Virus record (IMG/VR): IMGVR_UViG_3300010371_000048
Coordinates: 1-45,708 of that record
DNA length: 45,708 nt
Strand: one strand, 5' to 3'
From: a virus
Shown here: piece by piece, positions 1-8,741 of the stretch
Layout: each line of letters begins with the position of its first letter
Numbering within the stretch: position 1 is the stretch's first letter
Notes under the pieces: generated by a model
What the model saw: the letters and a program-made list of their open reading frames with translations, nothing else
Database searches by the model: none
Told to the model about the DNA's origin: nothing
Made by a program: the position numbers and the translations under genes

Positions 1-59
1 GACGGCCCGATGCGTGCATGAGACCCCAACTTCTTGATCTTGATCCCCTACCATAAGCG

Positions 60-80
60 CCTGCGGTTGATCCCCGCAGG
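60..80. other. Left-end hairpin 1
   Basis: A 7-bp perfect inverted repeat, CCTGCGG at 60-66 and CCGCAGG at 74-80, with a 7-base loop. It stands just left of a larger hairpin in the only non-coding stretch before the first gene. It may be part of the end or packaging site, or a weak terminator. The remainder of 1-59 holds no gene that I can see. Confidence 0.5.
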
Positions 81-82
81 TA

Positions 83-115
83 GGAGGCCCTGACGGTCCA
101 GACGTCAGGGCCTCC
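83..115 (+). terminator. Strong hairpin before the packaging genes
   Basis: GGAGGCCCTGACG at 83-95 pairs without mismatch with CGTCAGGGCCTCC at 103-115 around a 7-base loop. There is no T-run, which is usual for actinobacterial terminators. If the genome ends join, it would stop transcription coming from the HNH gene at the right end. A role in end recognition by terminase is an alternative. Confidence 0.6.
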
Positions 116-134
116 GCCATATCTGGAGCTTGAT

Positions 135-848
135 ATGACTGAGCGTTTGTGTGCCGGCTGCGGCACGCCTCTTGAGGCCGGTCCGCGAGAGCGGAACCCA
201 AAGCGCTGGTGCAGCAACCGCTGTCGGGCATGGGCCAACAACCATCCGGGCGAGATGCGTCCGACGGAACGCTCGTGCGCGAACTGCGGTACGGACATCG
301 CGGCTACGCGGTCCACCCGCTTCTGCTCCCAGCGCTGCGGTGAGATCTCTCGCGGGCAGCGACTTCCCGAGTCGCTGCCCGAGCGGCAGTGCGCACTGTT
401 CGAGTGCGACGTGACGTTTCAGCCGCAGCGAACGGGCCAGCGCTGTTGCAGCGAGAGGCACGGCAAGCTGCTGCACAACCGGGAATCCCGGGCGGACGGG
501 CGGCAGAAGCCGGAGCCGTGGACACCGGAGCGCAAAGAACGCCGGAAGCGCCGCGACGCTGCGAAGAGGGCCGCCTCGACGGGCCGGCCGGTCATCCGCG
601 AGGAGATCGGCAACCGCGACGGCTGGACCTGCTACCTCTGCGATCTGCCGATAGATCGCACTCTCATCTGGCCCGACCCCGGCAGCCCGACGACGGATCA
701 CGTCATCCCGCTGAGTAGGGGCGGCGAGCACGACCCGGCGAACGTCCGGATCACCCACGCGCGGTGCAACGCCGCCAAGGGCGACCGGCTGCCGGAGGAT
801 CTCCTGATTCATCGGGCGCAACGCCCGGCTTCTGCCGCAACGGCATAG
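135..848 (+). CDS. HNH endonuclease with N-terminal zinc-finger array
   Basis: Protein of 237 residues. The C-terminal part (about 155-220) is an HNH nuclease: a C-x2-C pair at C166/C169, a D-H pair at 188-189 and the motif ARCNAAKGD near 209-217. The N-terminal part carries two clear four-cysteine clusters (C6, C9, C26, C30 and C48, C51, C64, C68) and a third degenerate one (C86, C91, C104/C105, H109), so it is probably a zinc-binding DNA or protein contact region. HNH proteins beside terminase genes assist DNA packaging in many phages; that role is inferred here from position. GGAG stands six bases before the ATG. The next gene starts 9 bases after the stop. Confidence 0.85.
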   Translation: MTERLCAGCGTPLEAGPRERNPKRWCSNRCRAWANNHPGEMRPTERSCANCGTDIAATRSTRFCSQRCGEISRGQRLPESLPERQCALFECDVTFQPQRTGQRCCSERHGKLLHNRESRADGRQKPEPWTPERKERRKRRDAAKRAASTGRPVIREEIGNRDGWTCYLCDLPIDRTLIWPDPGSPTTDHVIPLSRGGEHDPANVRITHARCNAAKGDRLPEDLLIHRAQRPASAATA

Positions 849-857
849 GAGAAGACC

Positions 858-1310
858 ATGGGTGGAATGGGGCCGCCGCCGAAGCAGGCGGCACAACGGC
901 GCAGGCCCAACGCCGGTTTCGCAATGACGCGCCTGCCCGCCGAAGGACGCACCGGCGAGCCGCCGGAATGGCCCTTCGATGTGGTTCTGGCCATCCACGA
1001 GCAGATGTGGGTGCAGATGTGGGCCACTCCGCAGGCTGCGGCTTGGGAGCGGATGGGCACCGGCATGATCCGTGTGGTCGCTCGCTACGTTCGGATCCTT
1101 GTGCTGGCTGAGGCCGGGGACGAGAAGGCTTGGGCCGAGGTCCGCCAGCTTGAGGACCGGCTGGGCCTGTCCCCGATGGCGATGCTGCGCCTGCGTTGGG
1201 AAATCAGTGCAGATGAGTTGGCTGAGGCGCGCGAGCATCGCTCGGCCTCGGCTGCCAAGGCCGACGTGCGCGCCCGGCTGCGGATCGTCGATTCCGCTTC
1301 AGGGCAGTAG
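858..1310 (+). CDS. Terminase small subunit (probable)
   Basis: Protein of 150 residues immediately before the large terminase gene. It is helical and charged, with a basic N terminus (residues 1-20) and two helical stretches rich in Trp and Arg near residues 50-85. In this position such proteins bind the packaging site and load the large subunit. No diagnostic motif is visible, so the name rests on position and size. A GGAGAAG Shine-Dalgarno sequence precedes the ATG at 858. The stop codon shares one base with the GTG of the next gene, which suggests translational coupling. Confidence 0.7.
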   Translation: MGGMGPPPKQAAQRRRPNAGFAMTRLPAEGRTGEPPEWPFDVVLAIHEQMWVQMWATPQAAAWERMGTGMIRVVARYVRILVLAEAGDEKAWAEVRQLEDRLGLSPMAMLRLRWEISADELAEAREHRSASAAKADVRARLRIVDSASGQ

Positions 1311-2887
1311 TGCCTTGGCGCGGGCCGGCCCACCCGGGCGAGTTCCCGTCGCTGGGCTGGGAGGTTGGCGCCTGGATCGAGGAGCACTGCGTCATCCCCG
1401 ACGGTGACCGCCTCGGGGAGTCGTACAAGCTCACCGACGAGATGTGGTCGTTCCTGGCCTGGCACTACCGCCTGAAGCCGGACGCCGACGCCGCCGATTG
1501 GGCAGCGGCTTGGTTCTACCGCCGTTCGCAGCTCGTCCGGCCGCAGAAGTGGGGCAAGGGACCGCTGTCGGCGGCCATGGTCTGTGCTGAGGCTGTCGGT
1601 CCGGTGCGGTTCGCCGGGTGGGATGCGAACGGCGAGCCGGTCGGCCAGCCGTGGGCGACGCCGTGGATCCAGATCACGGCCACCAGCGAGGACCAGACCG
1701 ACAACGTGTACCGCGTCCTTCAGCCGATGATCGAGGAAGGGCCGCTCGCGGACCTGATCCCGGACACCGGCATCACCCGGATCAACATTCCGGGCGGCGG
1801 CCTGATTGAGCCGGTCACCAGCAGTAAGAATGCCCGCCTCGGCCAGCGCATTACTTTCGCGGTACAGGACGAGACGCACTGCTGGACGCAGACGAACGGC
1901 GGCTGGGACATCGCGGCCACGCAGCGCCGGAACCTGTCGGGCGTCGGCGGCCGGTCGGTCGAGACGACGAACGCCTGGGACCCCTCGGAGCAGTCGGTGG
2001 CGCAGCGGACCTCGGAATCGGTGGCCAAGGACATCTACCGCGACCACCGCACGGCGCCGCCGGTGCCGCTGACGAACCGCGCAGAGCGGCGCCGGGCCCT
2101 GCGGATCGCCTACGGCGACTCGGCCAAGCGTCCGGGCGGCTGGGTCAGTATCGACCGCATCGACGGCGAGCTGCTGGAGATCGCCGAGAAGGACCCGGCG
2201 CAGGCCGAACGGTTCTACCTCAACCGCATCGTGGCCGGCACGGGTTCGTGGCTGGCCCGCGACGAGTGGGACTTGCTGGCCGCGCCGATGCAGCTGCCGC
2301 CGAGGCCGCGCATCGTGCTCGGGTTCGACGGGTCCGAGGTCGACGACTGGACCGGCATCCGCGCCGAGACGCTGACCGGCTATCAGTTCACGCCGACCTA
2401 TGGTCCGGACGCCCGGCCGTGCATCTGGAACGCCGCGGACTGGGGCGGCCGGATGCCGTACTCAGAAGTCGACGCCGCCATGGATCACCTGATGCGGCAC
2501 TACGACGTGGTGCGCGCGTACTGCGACCCGCGGTACTGGGAGACCGAGATCGACCGCTGGGCCGCACGGTACGGCGACCAGAAGGTGGTCCGCTGGTACA
2601 CCCACCGCGACGTCCCGATGCACGCGGCGGCTGAGCGGCTGGTCACCGACGTGAAGAAGGCTGACACGGACTTCCGGCACGACGGCTGCCAGATCACCGG
2701 GACGCACGTGGCCAACGCGCGCAAGACGGCCCGGCCCGGGGACCGCTACGTCCTGGCCAAGGCGTCTGTCCATCAGAAGATCGACCTCGCGATGTGCTCG
2801 ATCCTCGCGCACGAAGCCGCCGGCGACGCGATCGCGGCGGGACTCAACAAGCCCAAGAAGGACGGCCGGATGGTGGTGATGCGCTGA
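1310..2887 (+). CDS. Terminase large subunit (packaging ATPase and nuclease)
   Basis: Protein of 525 residues that would pump DNA into the prohead and cut it. The ATPase half shows a Walker A-like segment RPQKWGKGP (77-85), which departs from the usual GxxxxGK(S/T), and Walker B ITFAVQDETH (181-190) with D187 and E188. The RNase H-like nuclease half carries the expected acidic residues: D340 in LGFDGSEVDD, D406 in YCDPRYW and D492 in QKIDLAMC. The GTG start overlaps the previous stop by one base (TAGTG), and the stop overlaps the portal ATG (TGATG). Length is normal for the family. Confidence 0.93.
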   Translation: MPWRGPAHPGEFPSLGWEVGAWIEEHCVIPDGDRLGESYKLTDEMWSFLAWHYRLKPDADAADWAAAWFYRRSQLVRPQKWGKGPLSAAMVCAEAVGPVRFAGWDANGEPVGQPWATPWIQITATSEDQTDNVYRVLQPMIEEGPLADLIPDTGITRINIPGGGLIEPVTSSKNARLGQRITFAVQDETHCWTQTNGGWDIAATQRRNLSGVGGRSVETTNAWDPSEQSVAQRTSESVAKDIYRDHRTAPPVPLTNRAERRRALRIAYGDSAKRPGGWVSIDRIDGELLEIAEKDPAQAERFYLNRIVAGTGSWLARDEWDLLAAPMQLPPRPRIVLGFDGSEVDDWTGIRAETLTGYQFTPTYGPDARPCIWNAADWGGRMPYSEVDAAMDHLMRHYDVVRAYCDPRYWETEIDRWAARYGDQKVVRWYTHRDVPMHAAAERLVTDVKKADTDFRHDGCQITGTHVANARKTARPGDRYVLAKASVHQKIDLAMCSILAHEAAGDAIAAGLNKPKKDGRMVVMR

Positions 2888-4332
2888 TGTTGGACCTGAC
2901 CCCGGATGAGTGGCTCCGCATGCTGCTCTTCCGCCATCAGCTGGAGCTGCCGCAGCTTGAGGCGCTGAACAACTATTACGAGGGCTGCCAGCCGCTGACC
3001 TACCTGCATCCGGAGCTCATGAAGGAGCTCGGCGAGCAGATGCAGCAGGTGGTCATCAACTGGCCGCGGCTGGTTGTCGACGCGGTGGAGGAGCGTCTGG
3101 ACGTCACGGGCTTCCGGCTGCCGGACGCCGAGACGGGCGACGCGGAGATGTGGCGGGTGTGGAAGGCCAACGGCATGGCCGGCCAGTCGCAGAAGGCTCA
3201 TGTCGACGCGCTGGTGATGCGCCGGTCGTTCATCTTCGTCGGCGCGAACCCGGATGACGCGGACACGCCGCTGATCACCGCGGAGTCGCCGCTTCAGGTG
3301 TACGCCTACTACGATCCGGCGACCCGCGTTGAGCAGGCCGTGGTGAAACGCTGGCACGACACCGATCCGTTCACCGGGACGCTGCTGAATCAGTACGCGA
3401 CGCTGAAGCTGCCGGATGCCACGTATCACTACCGGTTCGGTAGTGAGATCGGCTGGCACGAGATCGACCGCGACGAGCACGGGCTGGGCGTTCCGCCGGT
3501 GGTGACGCTGGCCAACCGCGGCCGGCTGCTGGTGCCGGGTGGGATCAGCGAGCTCGCGGACATCCTGCCGATCTCCGATGCGGCCTGCAAGATCGCAACG
3601 GACATGATGGTGGCCGCCGAGTTTCACGCCATGCCCCGCCGGTGGGCCCTCGGATTCGATCAGCAGGACTTCACGGACGCCAGCGGCAACCCGGTGTCGA
3701 TCTGGTCGCGGCTGGCCGGCCGGATCTGGTCCACGGCGAAGAACCGCAAGGATGACGGCGTCGAGGTCGGGCAATTCCAGGAGTCGGACCTGAAGAACTT
3801 CCACTCCACCATCGAGCTGCTGGCCCGGGTCGCCGCGGCGATGGCCGCGCTGCCGCCGAACTACATGGGCCTGTCGGCCGACGACGCTGCTTCCGACGCG
3901 GCGATCCGCTCGCGCGAGGCGCGGCTGGTGAAGCGCGCCGAGCGCAAGTGCGGCGGCTTCGGCGACGGCTACGAGAAGGTGCAGCGGCTGGTGCGCCGGT
4001 TCCAGACCGGCGAGTGGGATCCGGCGCTGGACCAGCTGGAGACGCTCTGGTCCGATCCGGCCACGCCGACGTACGCGCAGAAGGCCGACGCGGTGGTGAA
4101 GCTTCGTGCGGCCGGGATCCTGCCGCTGGAGCAGACGTGGGAAGACCTCGGGTACTCCAGCGCCCAGCAGGGCCGCATGAAGCGCATGCTGGACGAGGAG
4201 AGCACCCGGGCCCTGGGCAACGAGTTCTCCGCGCTGGTCGGCGCGCAGCATCCGGCTGCGGTCGATGCCGTTCCTGCCGCTTCCGCGCCCGAGCAGGTGC
4301 CCACGCCTGGCCCGGTCGCCGTCCCGGCGTGA
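2887..4332 (+). CDS. Portal protein
   Basis: Protein of 481 residues directly after the large terminase gene, the standard place for the dodecameric portal through which DNA enters and leaves the capsid. The N-terminal pattern (a short acidic helix, then LNNYYEGCQPL and later INWPRLVVDAVEERL) resembles the SPP1 gp6-like portal group. The last 35 residues are rich in Ala, Pro and Val. The ATG at 2887 overlaps the terminase stop (TGATG) and is preferred over an upstream in-frame ATG that would sit deep inside the terminase gene. The stop overlaps the GTG of the next gene (GTGA). Confidence 0.9.
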   Translation: MLDLTPDEWLRMLLFRHQLELPQLEALNNYYEGCQPLTYLHPELMKELGEQMQQVVINWPRLVVDAVEERLDVTGFRLPDAETGDAEMWRVWKANGMAGQSQKAHVDALVMRRSFIFVGANPDDADTPLITAESPLQVYAYYDPATRVEQAVVKRWHDTDPFTGTLLNQYATLKLPDATYHYRFGSEIGWHEIDRDEHGLGVPPVVTLANRGRLLVPGGISELADILPISDAACKIATDMMVAAEFHAMPRRWALGFDQQDFTDASGNPVSIWSRLAGRIWSTAKNRKDDGVEVGQFQESDLKNFHSTIELLARVAAAMAALPPNYMGLSADDAASDAAIRSREARLVKRAERKCGGFGDGYEKVQRLVRRFQTGEWDPALDQLETLWSDPATPTYAQKADAVVKLRAAGILPLEQTWEDLGYSSAQQGRMKRMLDEESTRALGNEFSALVGAQHPAAVDAVPAASAPEQVPTPGPVAVPA

Positions 4333-5276
4333 CGGTCCAGGCGGTCGCTGCCGCCTACAACCGGCACCAGGCTCGCGTCTCGAATCTGGCCACGACCCGC
4401 ACGGCGGCGCAGTGGTCGACGATCGACCCGGCGAACATCTCGGGATCGTGGGCCGCGGGCGTGGGTCCGGCGATGACCACCACCCTGGCCGCCGCGCAGC
4501 AGCTGGCCGCGGCGGGCGCGCCCACCTACGTCCAGGCGTCGCTCGACGCCCAGGGCGCCACCTACGATGCGCAGGCCACGATCAAACCGGCCGCGTTCTC
4601 CGGGCTGTCGGCCGACGGCCGGACGCTGTCCGGGCTACTGTACCTGCCGGTCATCGACACCAAGCAGGCCATCGCCTCGGGGATGAGCACCGCCGATGCA
4701 CTGGCCCGCGGCGGCCGCCTGCTGGAGATGCTGGTCGCCACCGAAACCGCCGATGCCGGGCGCGATGCGCTGTCCGCACAGATGAGCGCGACACCAGCCG
4801 TCCACGGCTACGTCCGCATGGTCGCCGGGTCCGCGTGTGGCCGCTGCATTGTCCTGGCCGGCAAGTGGTACCACGCGAACGCCGGGTTCCAACGCCATCC
4901 GCGGTGCCAGTGCACCGGCATTCCGGCCGCCGAGAACTCGCCCGACCTGCGGACCAACCCGCACGCGTTCTTCGACCACCTGACGCGCGAGCAGCAGGAC
5001 GCCCGGTTCGGCGCAGCCGATGCCGAGGCGATCCGCAACGGGGCCGACCTGTTCCAGGTCGTCAACGCCCACCGCGGCCTGTCCGAGCGCGAACTGTTCG
5101 GCCGGACCGTCCAGACCACCACCGAGGGCATCACCCGCCGCGGTCTGGCCGGGCAGGTGATGCGCGCGTCCGGCGTGAAGGGCCCGCGCCTGTCCGTTCG
5201 CCAGATTTTCGCCGACGCGGGCGAGGACAGGGCTCTCGCGCTGTCGCTGCTGCGCCGCTACGGCTACCTCTACTGA
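4329..5276 (+). CDS. MuF-like minor capsid / head morphogenesis protein
   Basis: Protein of 315 residues between portal and scaffold, where SPP1 gp7/Mu F-type proteins lie. Residues 130-200 hold the family pattern: RLLEMLVATETADAGRDAL, then a cluster C170-G-R-C173 with H190, C193 and C195, which may bind a metal. The N-terminal third is Ala- and Thr-rich and helical. These proteins sit in the procapsid near the portal. GTG at 4329 is chosen because it gives the four-base overlap (GTGA) typical of this genome. A 46-base gap containing a small GC hairpin and a Shine-Dalgarno-like GGGAG follows. Confidence 0.8.
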   Translation: MTVQAVAAAYNRHQARVSNLATTRTAAQWSTIDPANISGSWAAGVGPAMTTTLAAAQQLAAAGAPTYVQASLDAQGATYDAQATIKPAAFSGLSADGRTLSGLLYLPVIDTKQAIASGMSTADALARGGRLLEMLVATETADAGRDALSAQMSATPAVHGYVRMVAGSACGRCIVLAGKWYHANAGFQRHPRCQCTGIPAAENSPDLRTNPHAFFDHLTREQQDARFGAADAEAIRNGADLFQVVNAHRGLSERELFGRTVQTTTEGITRRGLAGQVMRASGVKGPRLSVRQIFADAGEDRALALSLLRRYGYLY

Positions 5277-5322
5277 CCCCGGCGCAACGCCGACGGTCCC
5301 ACCTCCTGCAACGGGAGCCCCC

Positions 5323-5931
5323 ATGAGTACCGAACCCGAACCCGTCGTCCCGCCGGTGCAGCCGGTCGAACCCGCTCCCGCGGGCGATCTCGAACCGGTT
5401 GTCGATCCGCCGCTCGGCCCGGCCGGCGAGAAGGCGCTGGCCGACTGGAAGCAGCGCGCGAAGGCCGCCGAGAAGCTCGCCAGCGAGCACGGCGCCAAGT
5501 TGAAGGCGTTCGAGGACGCCCAGAAGACCGAGGCCGAGAAGCTCGCCGAGCGCGTCGAGGCCGCCGAACAGCGCGCGGCCAAGGCCACGCAGCGGGCCGT
5601 CGCCTCGCACATCAGGGCCGCGGCCACCGGGCTGCTCGCCGACCCGCAGGACGCGGTCGACGCCCTGCGCGCCGAGGAGTTCCTCGGCGCCGACGGCGAG
5701 ATCGACGGCGACGCCGTCAAGGCGGCCCTGGACGCGCTGCTGGTGCGCAAGCCGCACTGGAAGGCCGAGTCCGGACCGCGCACCCCGCGCCCCGACCCGT
5801 CGCAGGGCCCCCGGCCCGGCGGAACGGTCGGCGTCGAGGACCAGATCCGCGAGGCCATGGCCAAGGGCGAGTGGAAGACCGTCCTGAGCTTGCAGAACAG
5901 CAAGCTCGCCCCCGCATCCCGACCCAAGTAA
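5323..5931 (+). CDS. Capsid scaffolding protein (probable)
   Basis: Protein of 202 residues just before the major capsid gene. It has a Pro-rich acidic N terminus, a long charged coiled-coil helix (about residues 35-95, very rich in Lys, Glu and Ala) and a flexible Pro-rich tail with a final helix, which is the typical scaffold architecture. Scaffolds guide coat assembly and leave before maturation. No protease gene is visible nearby, so any removal of the scaffold would have to occur by exit or by an unrecognised protease. The start is ATG with GGGAG upstream. Confidence 0.8.
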   Translation: MSTEPEPVVPPVQPVEPAPAGDLEPVVDPPLGPAGEKALADWKQRAKAAEKLASEHGAKLKAFEDAQKTEAEKLAERVEAAEQRAAKATQRAVASHIRAAATGLLADPQDAVDALRAEEFLGADGEIDGDAVKAALDALLVRKPHWKAESGPRTPRPDPSQGPRPGGTVGVEDQIREAMAKGEWKTVLSLQNSKLAPASRPK

Positions 5932-5976
5932 CCCCGAGGGCAGGCCCAGGCCGCGCCCCGCAACGAAGGAGGCCCC

Positions 5977-7158
5977 ATGTCGGGGATCACCGCCCTGGGC
6001 ACGACCTACAACCTGCCCAACTACACCGGCATCCTGCACATGCTCACCCCGCCCGACGTGCCGTTCTTCTCCTCGATCGGCGGCCTGTCCGGCGGCGGCC
6101 AGACCACCGCGACGCAGTTCGAGTGGCAGACCGAGGACCTGCGCTCGGCCGGGCAGAACGTGGCCCTGGAGGGCCAGACCGCCCCGACGGACCAGAACCG
6201 GGTCCGCGCGTCGGTGAACAACGTGTGCCAGATCCACCACGAGACCGTCGGCGTCAGCTACACCAAGCTCGCCGCCTACGGCCAGCACTCCGGCCTGAAC
6301 ATCGAGGCGTCCAACCCGATCACGAACGAGCTGGACCACCAGGTCCAGCTGATGCTCAAGCAGATGGTCCGGGACATCAACTGGAGCTTCCTGAACGGCT
6401 CCTACCAGCTGCCGACGGACAACACGACCGCGCGCAAGACCCGCGGCCTGCTGAACGCCATCACCACGACCGTGCAGAACGCGGGGACGTTCATCGGGAA
6501 CGGCGCACTGGCCGGTACCGGCGACACGGTCACGATCGCCACGCACGGCCTGGTCAACAATGACCAGGTCGTGTTCGACACGATCGTGACGACCACCGGC
6601 ATCAGCACCGACACCGTGTACTACGTCGTCAACTCCGCGACCAACACCTTCAAGGTGGCCGCGACCAAGGGCGGAGCTGCGATCGACCTGGTCGGCGACG
6701 GCACGGCGAACGTCACCAAGTCCGTGGCGCCGACCGTCGACACCCTCGGCTCGCTGATGCAGAGCGTGTTCGACAACGGCGGCCTGTCGGAGTCCCCGAC
6801 CGGCACCATCATCGTGAACTCCTCCCAGAAGCGGGCGATCACCACCGCCTACGGCAACGCCTTCGGCAAGTACTTCGAGACCAGCCGCAACGTCGGCGGC
6901 GTCAACATGGAGACGATCGAGACCGACTTCGGCCGGCTGAACATCATGCTGGACCGGGCCATGCCCAAGCACAAGATCGCCGTGGTGAGCCTGGAGCAGT
7001 GCATGCCGGTCTACCTGGAGGCGCCCGGCAAGGGCCACTTCTTCGCCGAGCCGCTGGCCAAGACCGGCGCCACGGAGCGCACGCAGCTCTACGGCGAGGT
7101 CGGCCTGGCCTACGGCAACGAGAAGGCCCACGGCCTGGCCACCGGCTTCATCATCTGA
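5977..7158 (+). CDS. Major capsid protein with an inserted beta domain
   Basis: Protein of 393 residues. The opening (ITALGTTYNLPNYTG, then LTPPDVPFFSSIGGL) and the segment FEWQTEDLRSAGQ match the SU10-like DUF5309 group of HK97-fold major capsid proteins. Residues about 171-248 form a Thr/Val-rich segment (GDTVTIATHGL, later VYYVVNSATNTFKVA) that looks like an independent beta domain inserted in the fold; similar modules occur in other phage structural proteins. The gene has one of the best ribosome binding sites in the window (GAAGGAGG), in keeping with the high output needed for a coat protein. Confidence 0.9.
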   Translation: MSGITALGTTYNLPNYTGILHMLTPPDVPFFSSIGGLSGGGQTTATQFEWQTEDLRSAGQNVALEGQTAPTDQNRVRASVNNVCQIHHETVGVSYTKLAAYGQHSGLNIEASNPITNELDHQVQLMLKQMVRDINWSFLNGSYQLPTDNTTARKTRGLLNAITTTVQNAGTFIGNGALAGTGDTVTIATHGLVNNDQVVFDTIVTTTGISTDTVYYVVNSATNTFKVAATKGGAAIDLVGDGTANVTKSVAPTVDTLGSLMQSVFDNGGLSESPTGTIIVNSSQKRAITTAYGNAFGKYFETSRNVGGVNMETIETDFGRLNIMLDRAMPKHKIAVVSLEQCMPVYLEAPGKGHFFAEPLAKTGATERTQLYGEVGLAYGNEKAHGLATGFII

Positions 7159-7163
7159 GCGCC

Positions 7164-7532
7164 ATGGACCTGGCATCTCAGGCCGACCTGGCCGACCGCC
7201 TCGGCCGGGACCTCACCGACGTCGAGGCCCGCCAGTCGGCGCCGCTTCTCCAGGACGCGACCGCGATCATCCTGGACCGCTTCCCGTGGTACGGCACGGC
7301 GCCTACGCAGGCATCGAAGTCGGTGTGCTGCGCGATGGTGCTCCGGGTCCTGAAGAACCCGGACGGCCTGCGGTCGGCGACGATCGATGACTACTCCTAC
7401 ACCGTTGACCAGGCGCGTTCGGCTGGTGAGCTGTACCTGACGGAGAACGAGATCGACACGCTGACGCCGGTTCGCACTTCGGCGTTCAGCATCGTCCCGA
7501 CGGCCCCGGCGTGTACGCCGTGCCCGCCGTGA
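7164..7532 (+). CDS. Head-tail connector protein
   Basis: Protein of 122 residues, first of the connector genes after the capsid gene. It is mostly helical at the N terminus (DLASQADLADRLGRDLTD) and ends in a beta-rich part, like the gp15/gp6-type adaptors that dock under the portal. The assignment rests on order and size. The ATG at 7164 follows the capsid stop by five bases. An upstream extension within the capsid gene is rejected as an alternative frame. The last codons overlap the next GTG (GTGA). Confidence 0.65.
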   Translation: MDLASQADLADRLGRDLTDVEARQSAPLLQDATAIILDRFPWYGTAPTQASKSVCCAMVLRVLKNPDGLRSATIDDYSYTVDQARSAGELYLTENEIDTLTPVRTSAFSIVPTAPACTPCPP

Positions 7533-7924
7533 GCGGGCCGAGCGCAGCGCTGGCTTCGGGCCGCACCGCGCACCTGGCGGTGATGCTCGACGCCTGCACC
7601 GTCACGCGCGCCGGGACGCAGACGTTCGACGAGTCCACGCGCCTGTACACGCAGGGGCCGCCGACCACGGTCTACACCGGCCCGTGCCGGGTGAAGCCGT
7701 GGCGCGGCAACGAGGAGCACGCGGCGGAGGCCGAGGTGGCGGTCTACCGCTACCAGCTGCGGTTCCCGCTGACCGCCGCCTCGCCGCAGATCGACCGCAA
7801 GGACACGGTCACGATCACCGCGAGCACCCATCCGGCGATGGTCGGGAAGGTGCTGACGGTCACCGAGCCCGAGGTGAGCACGACCGCGACCGCGCTGACC
7901 GTCATCGCCGAGCTGGACTCCTGA
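7529..7924 (+). CDS. Head-closure-like protein
   Basis: Protein of 131 residues, beta-rich, with the pattern TAHLAVMLDACTVTR and later YRYQLRFPLTAASPQIDRKDTVTI, which fits head-closure (stopper) proteins of actinophages that seal the portal channel. GTG at 7529 gives a four-base overlap with the upstream stop, so it is chosen over GTG at 7511, which would add six residues. Its stop shares a base with the next ATG (TGATG). Confidence 0.6.
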   Translation: MSGPSAALASGRTAHLAVMLDACTVTRAGTQTFDESTRLYTQGPPTTVYTGPCRVKPWRGNEEHAAEAEVAVYRYQLRFPLTAASPQIDRKDTVTITASTHPAMVGKVLTVTEPEVSTTATALTVIAELDS

Positions 7925-8304
7925 TGGCCGACGATCTCGGCGACCTGCGGAGGCTGGTCGCGGACCTCAGCACGGCCCCGGAGCGTCTCACCGGCGCTAT
8001 CGATCGCGTGGTCGAGAAGGGTGCGCTGAACATCAAAACCGACTGGCGCGGCGCGGTTGGCGGCAGCGAGCACTTCAAGCACCTGCAGTTCGCGCTCGGC
8101 TACGACCGGATCCGCGGTGTGGACTTCCTCGGCGCTGACATCGGCTACGACAAGGCGCGCGTCCAGGGTTCGCTCGGCAACATCGACGAGTTCGGCACCG
8201 CGGACAAGCCCGGCCGTCTGGCTGGTCAGCATGCCCTCGACGCCGAGGAGCCGAGGTTCCTCGCGGCCCTCGAAGACGCGGCGGAGAGGTCGGTGCTTCC
8301 GTGA
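7924..8304 (+). CDS. HK97 gp10-like tail completion protein (probable)
   Basis: Protein of 126 residues. It begins with a long helix (residues 1-45, DDLGDLRRLVADLSTAPERL) and continues with a Gly-rich beta region, resembling gp10-like neck or tail-completion proteins. It lies exactly where these are found, between head closure and tail terminator. ATG at 7924 overlaps the upstream stop by one base. The stop overlaps the GTG of the next gene (GTGA). Confidence 0.55.
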   Translation: MADDLGDLRRLVADLSTAPERLTGAIDRVVEKGALNIKTDWRGAVGGSEHFKHLQFALGYDRIRGVDFLGADIGYDKARVQGSLGNIDEFGTADKPGRLAGQHALDAEEPRFLAALEDAAERSVLP

Positions 8305-8729
8305 CCTCGACTCCCGCCAAGGCCGGTCCGCACGTCACCGCCGTTGTCGCCCTGCTGGACGACGGGCTTCAGGCGCTGCCGGTTCCCAGCCCGATCCACG
8401 CCCACTACGGCAAGCGGCCGTCGGATGACCGGACGTGCGTGGTGGTGTACGGCGACCCGGGCGACCTTTCGGGGCCGCTCGGCGACCGCTACCGCGACAT
8501 CGAGCTTCTGTTGCAGGTGACCGCCGTCGGCGAGGGCCCGGAACAGGCCGCCGCATTCGCTGACGACGTCACCGCGCTGCTGCTCACCGATTCCCCGCCA
8601 ACCGTGGCCGGGCGCCGGGTGTGGCCGCTGTGGCGCGTCGCCAAGCAGCAGGGCCGTCGCGACGACACCGTCATGCCTCCGCTGTGGGTCGTCACGGCTC
8701 AGTACGCAATCCATTCCGAACCCGCCTAA
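8301..8729 (+). CDS. Tail terminator protein (probable)
   Basis: Protein of 142 residues with an alternating helix-strand pattern: an initial helix AVVALLDDGL, a strand TCVVVYGDP, and then YRDIELLLQVTAVGEGPEQA followed by a helix. This matches the gpU/gp9-type tail terminators that cap the tail tube. It sits two genes before the tail tube gene. GTG at 8301 overlaps the upstream stop by four bases. A GGAG-containing sequence follows the stop and serves the next gene. Confidence 0.65.
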   Translation: MTSTPAKAGPHVTAVVALLDDGLQALPVPSPIHAHYGKRPSDDRTCVVVYGDPGDLSGPLGDRYRDIELLLQVTAVGEGPEQAAAFADDVTALLLTDSPPTVAGRRVWPLWRVAKQQGRRDDTVMPPLWVVTAQYAIHSEPA

Positions 8730-8741
8730 GGAGATCATCCC

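Noticed and set aside
105-1238. Long minus-strand open frame opposite the first HNH and small terminase genes
   Set aside because: Arg/Pro/His-rich composition typical of an antisense frame in high-GC DNA. The plus strand has clear HNH motifs and ribosome binding sites.
5131-7176. A 681-residue minus-strand open frame opposite the scaffold and capsid genes
   Set aside because: Low-complexity Gly/Arg/Val composition with no motif. The capsid gene on the plus strand is unmistakable.
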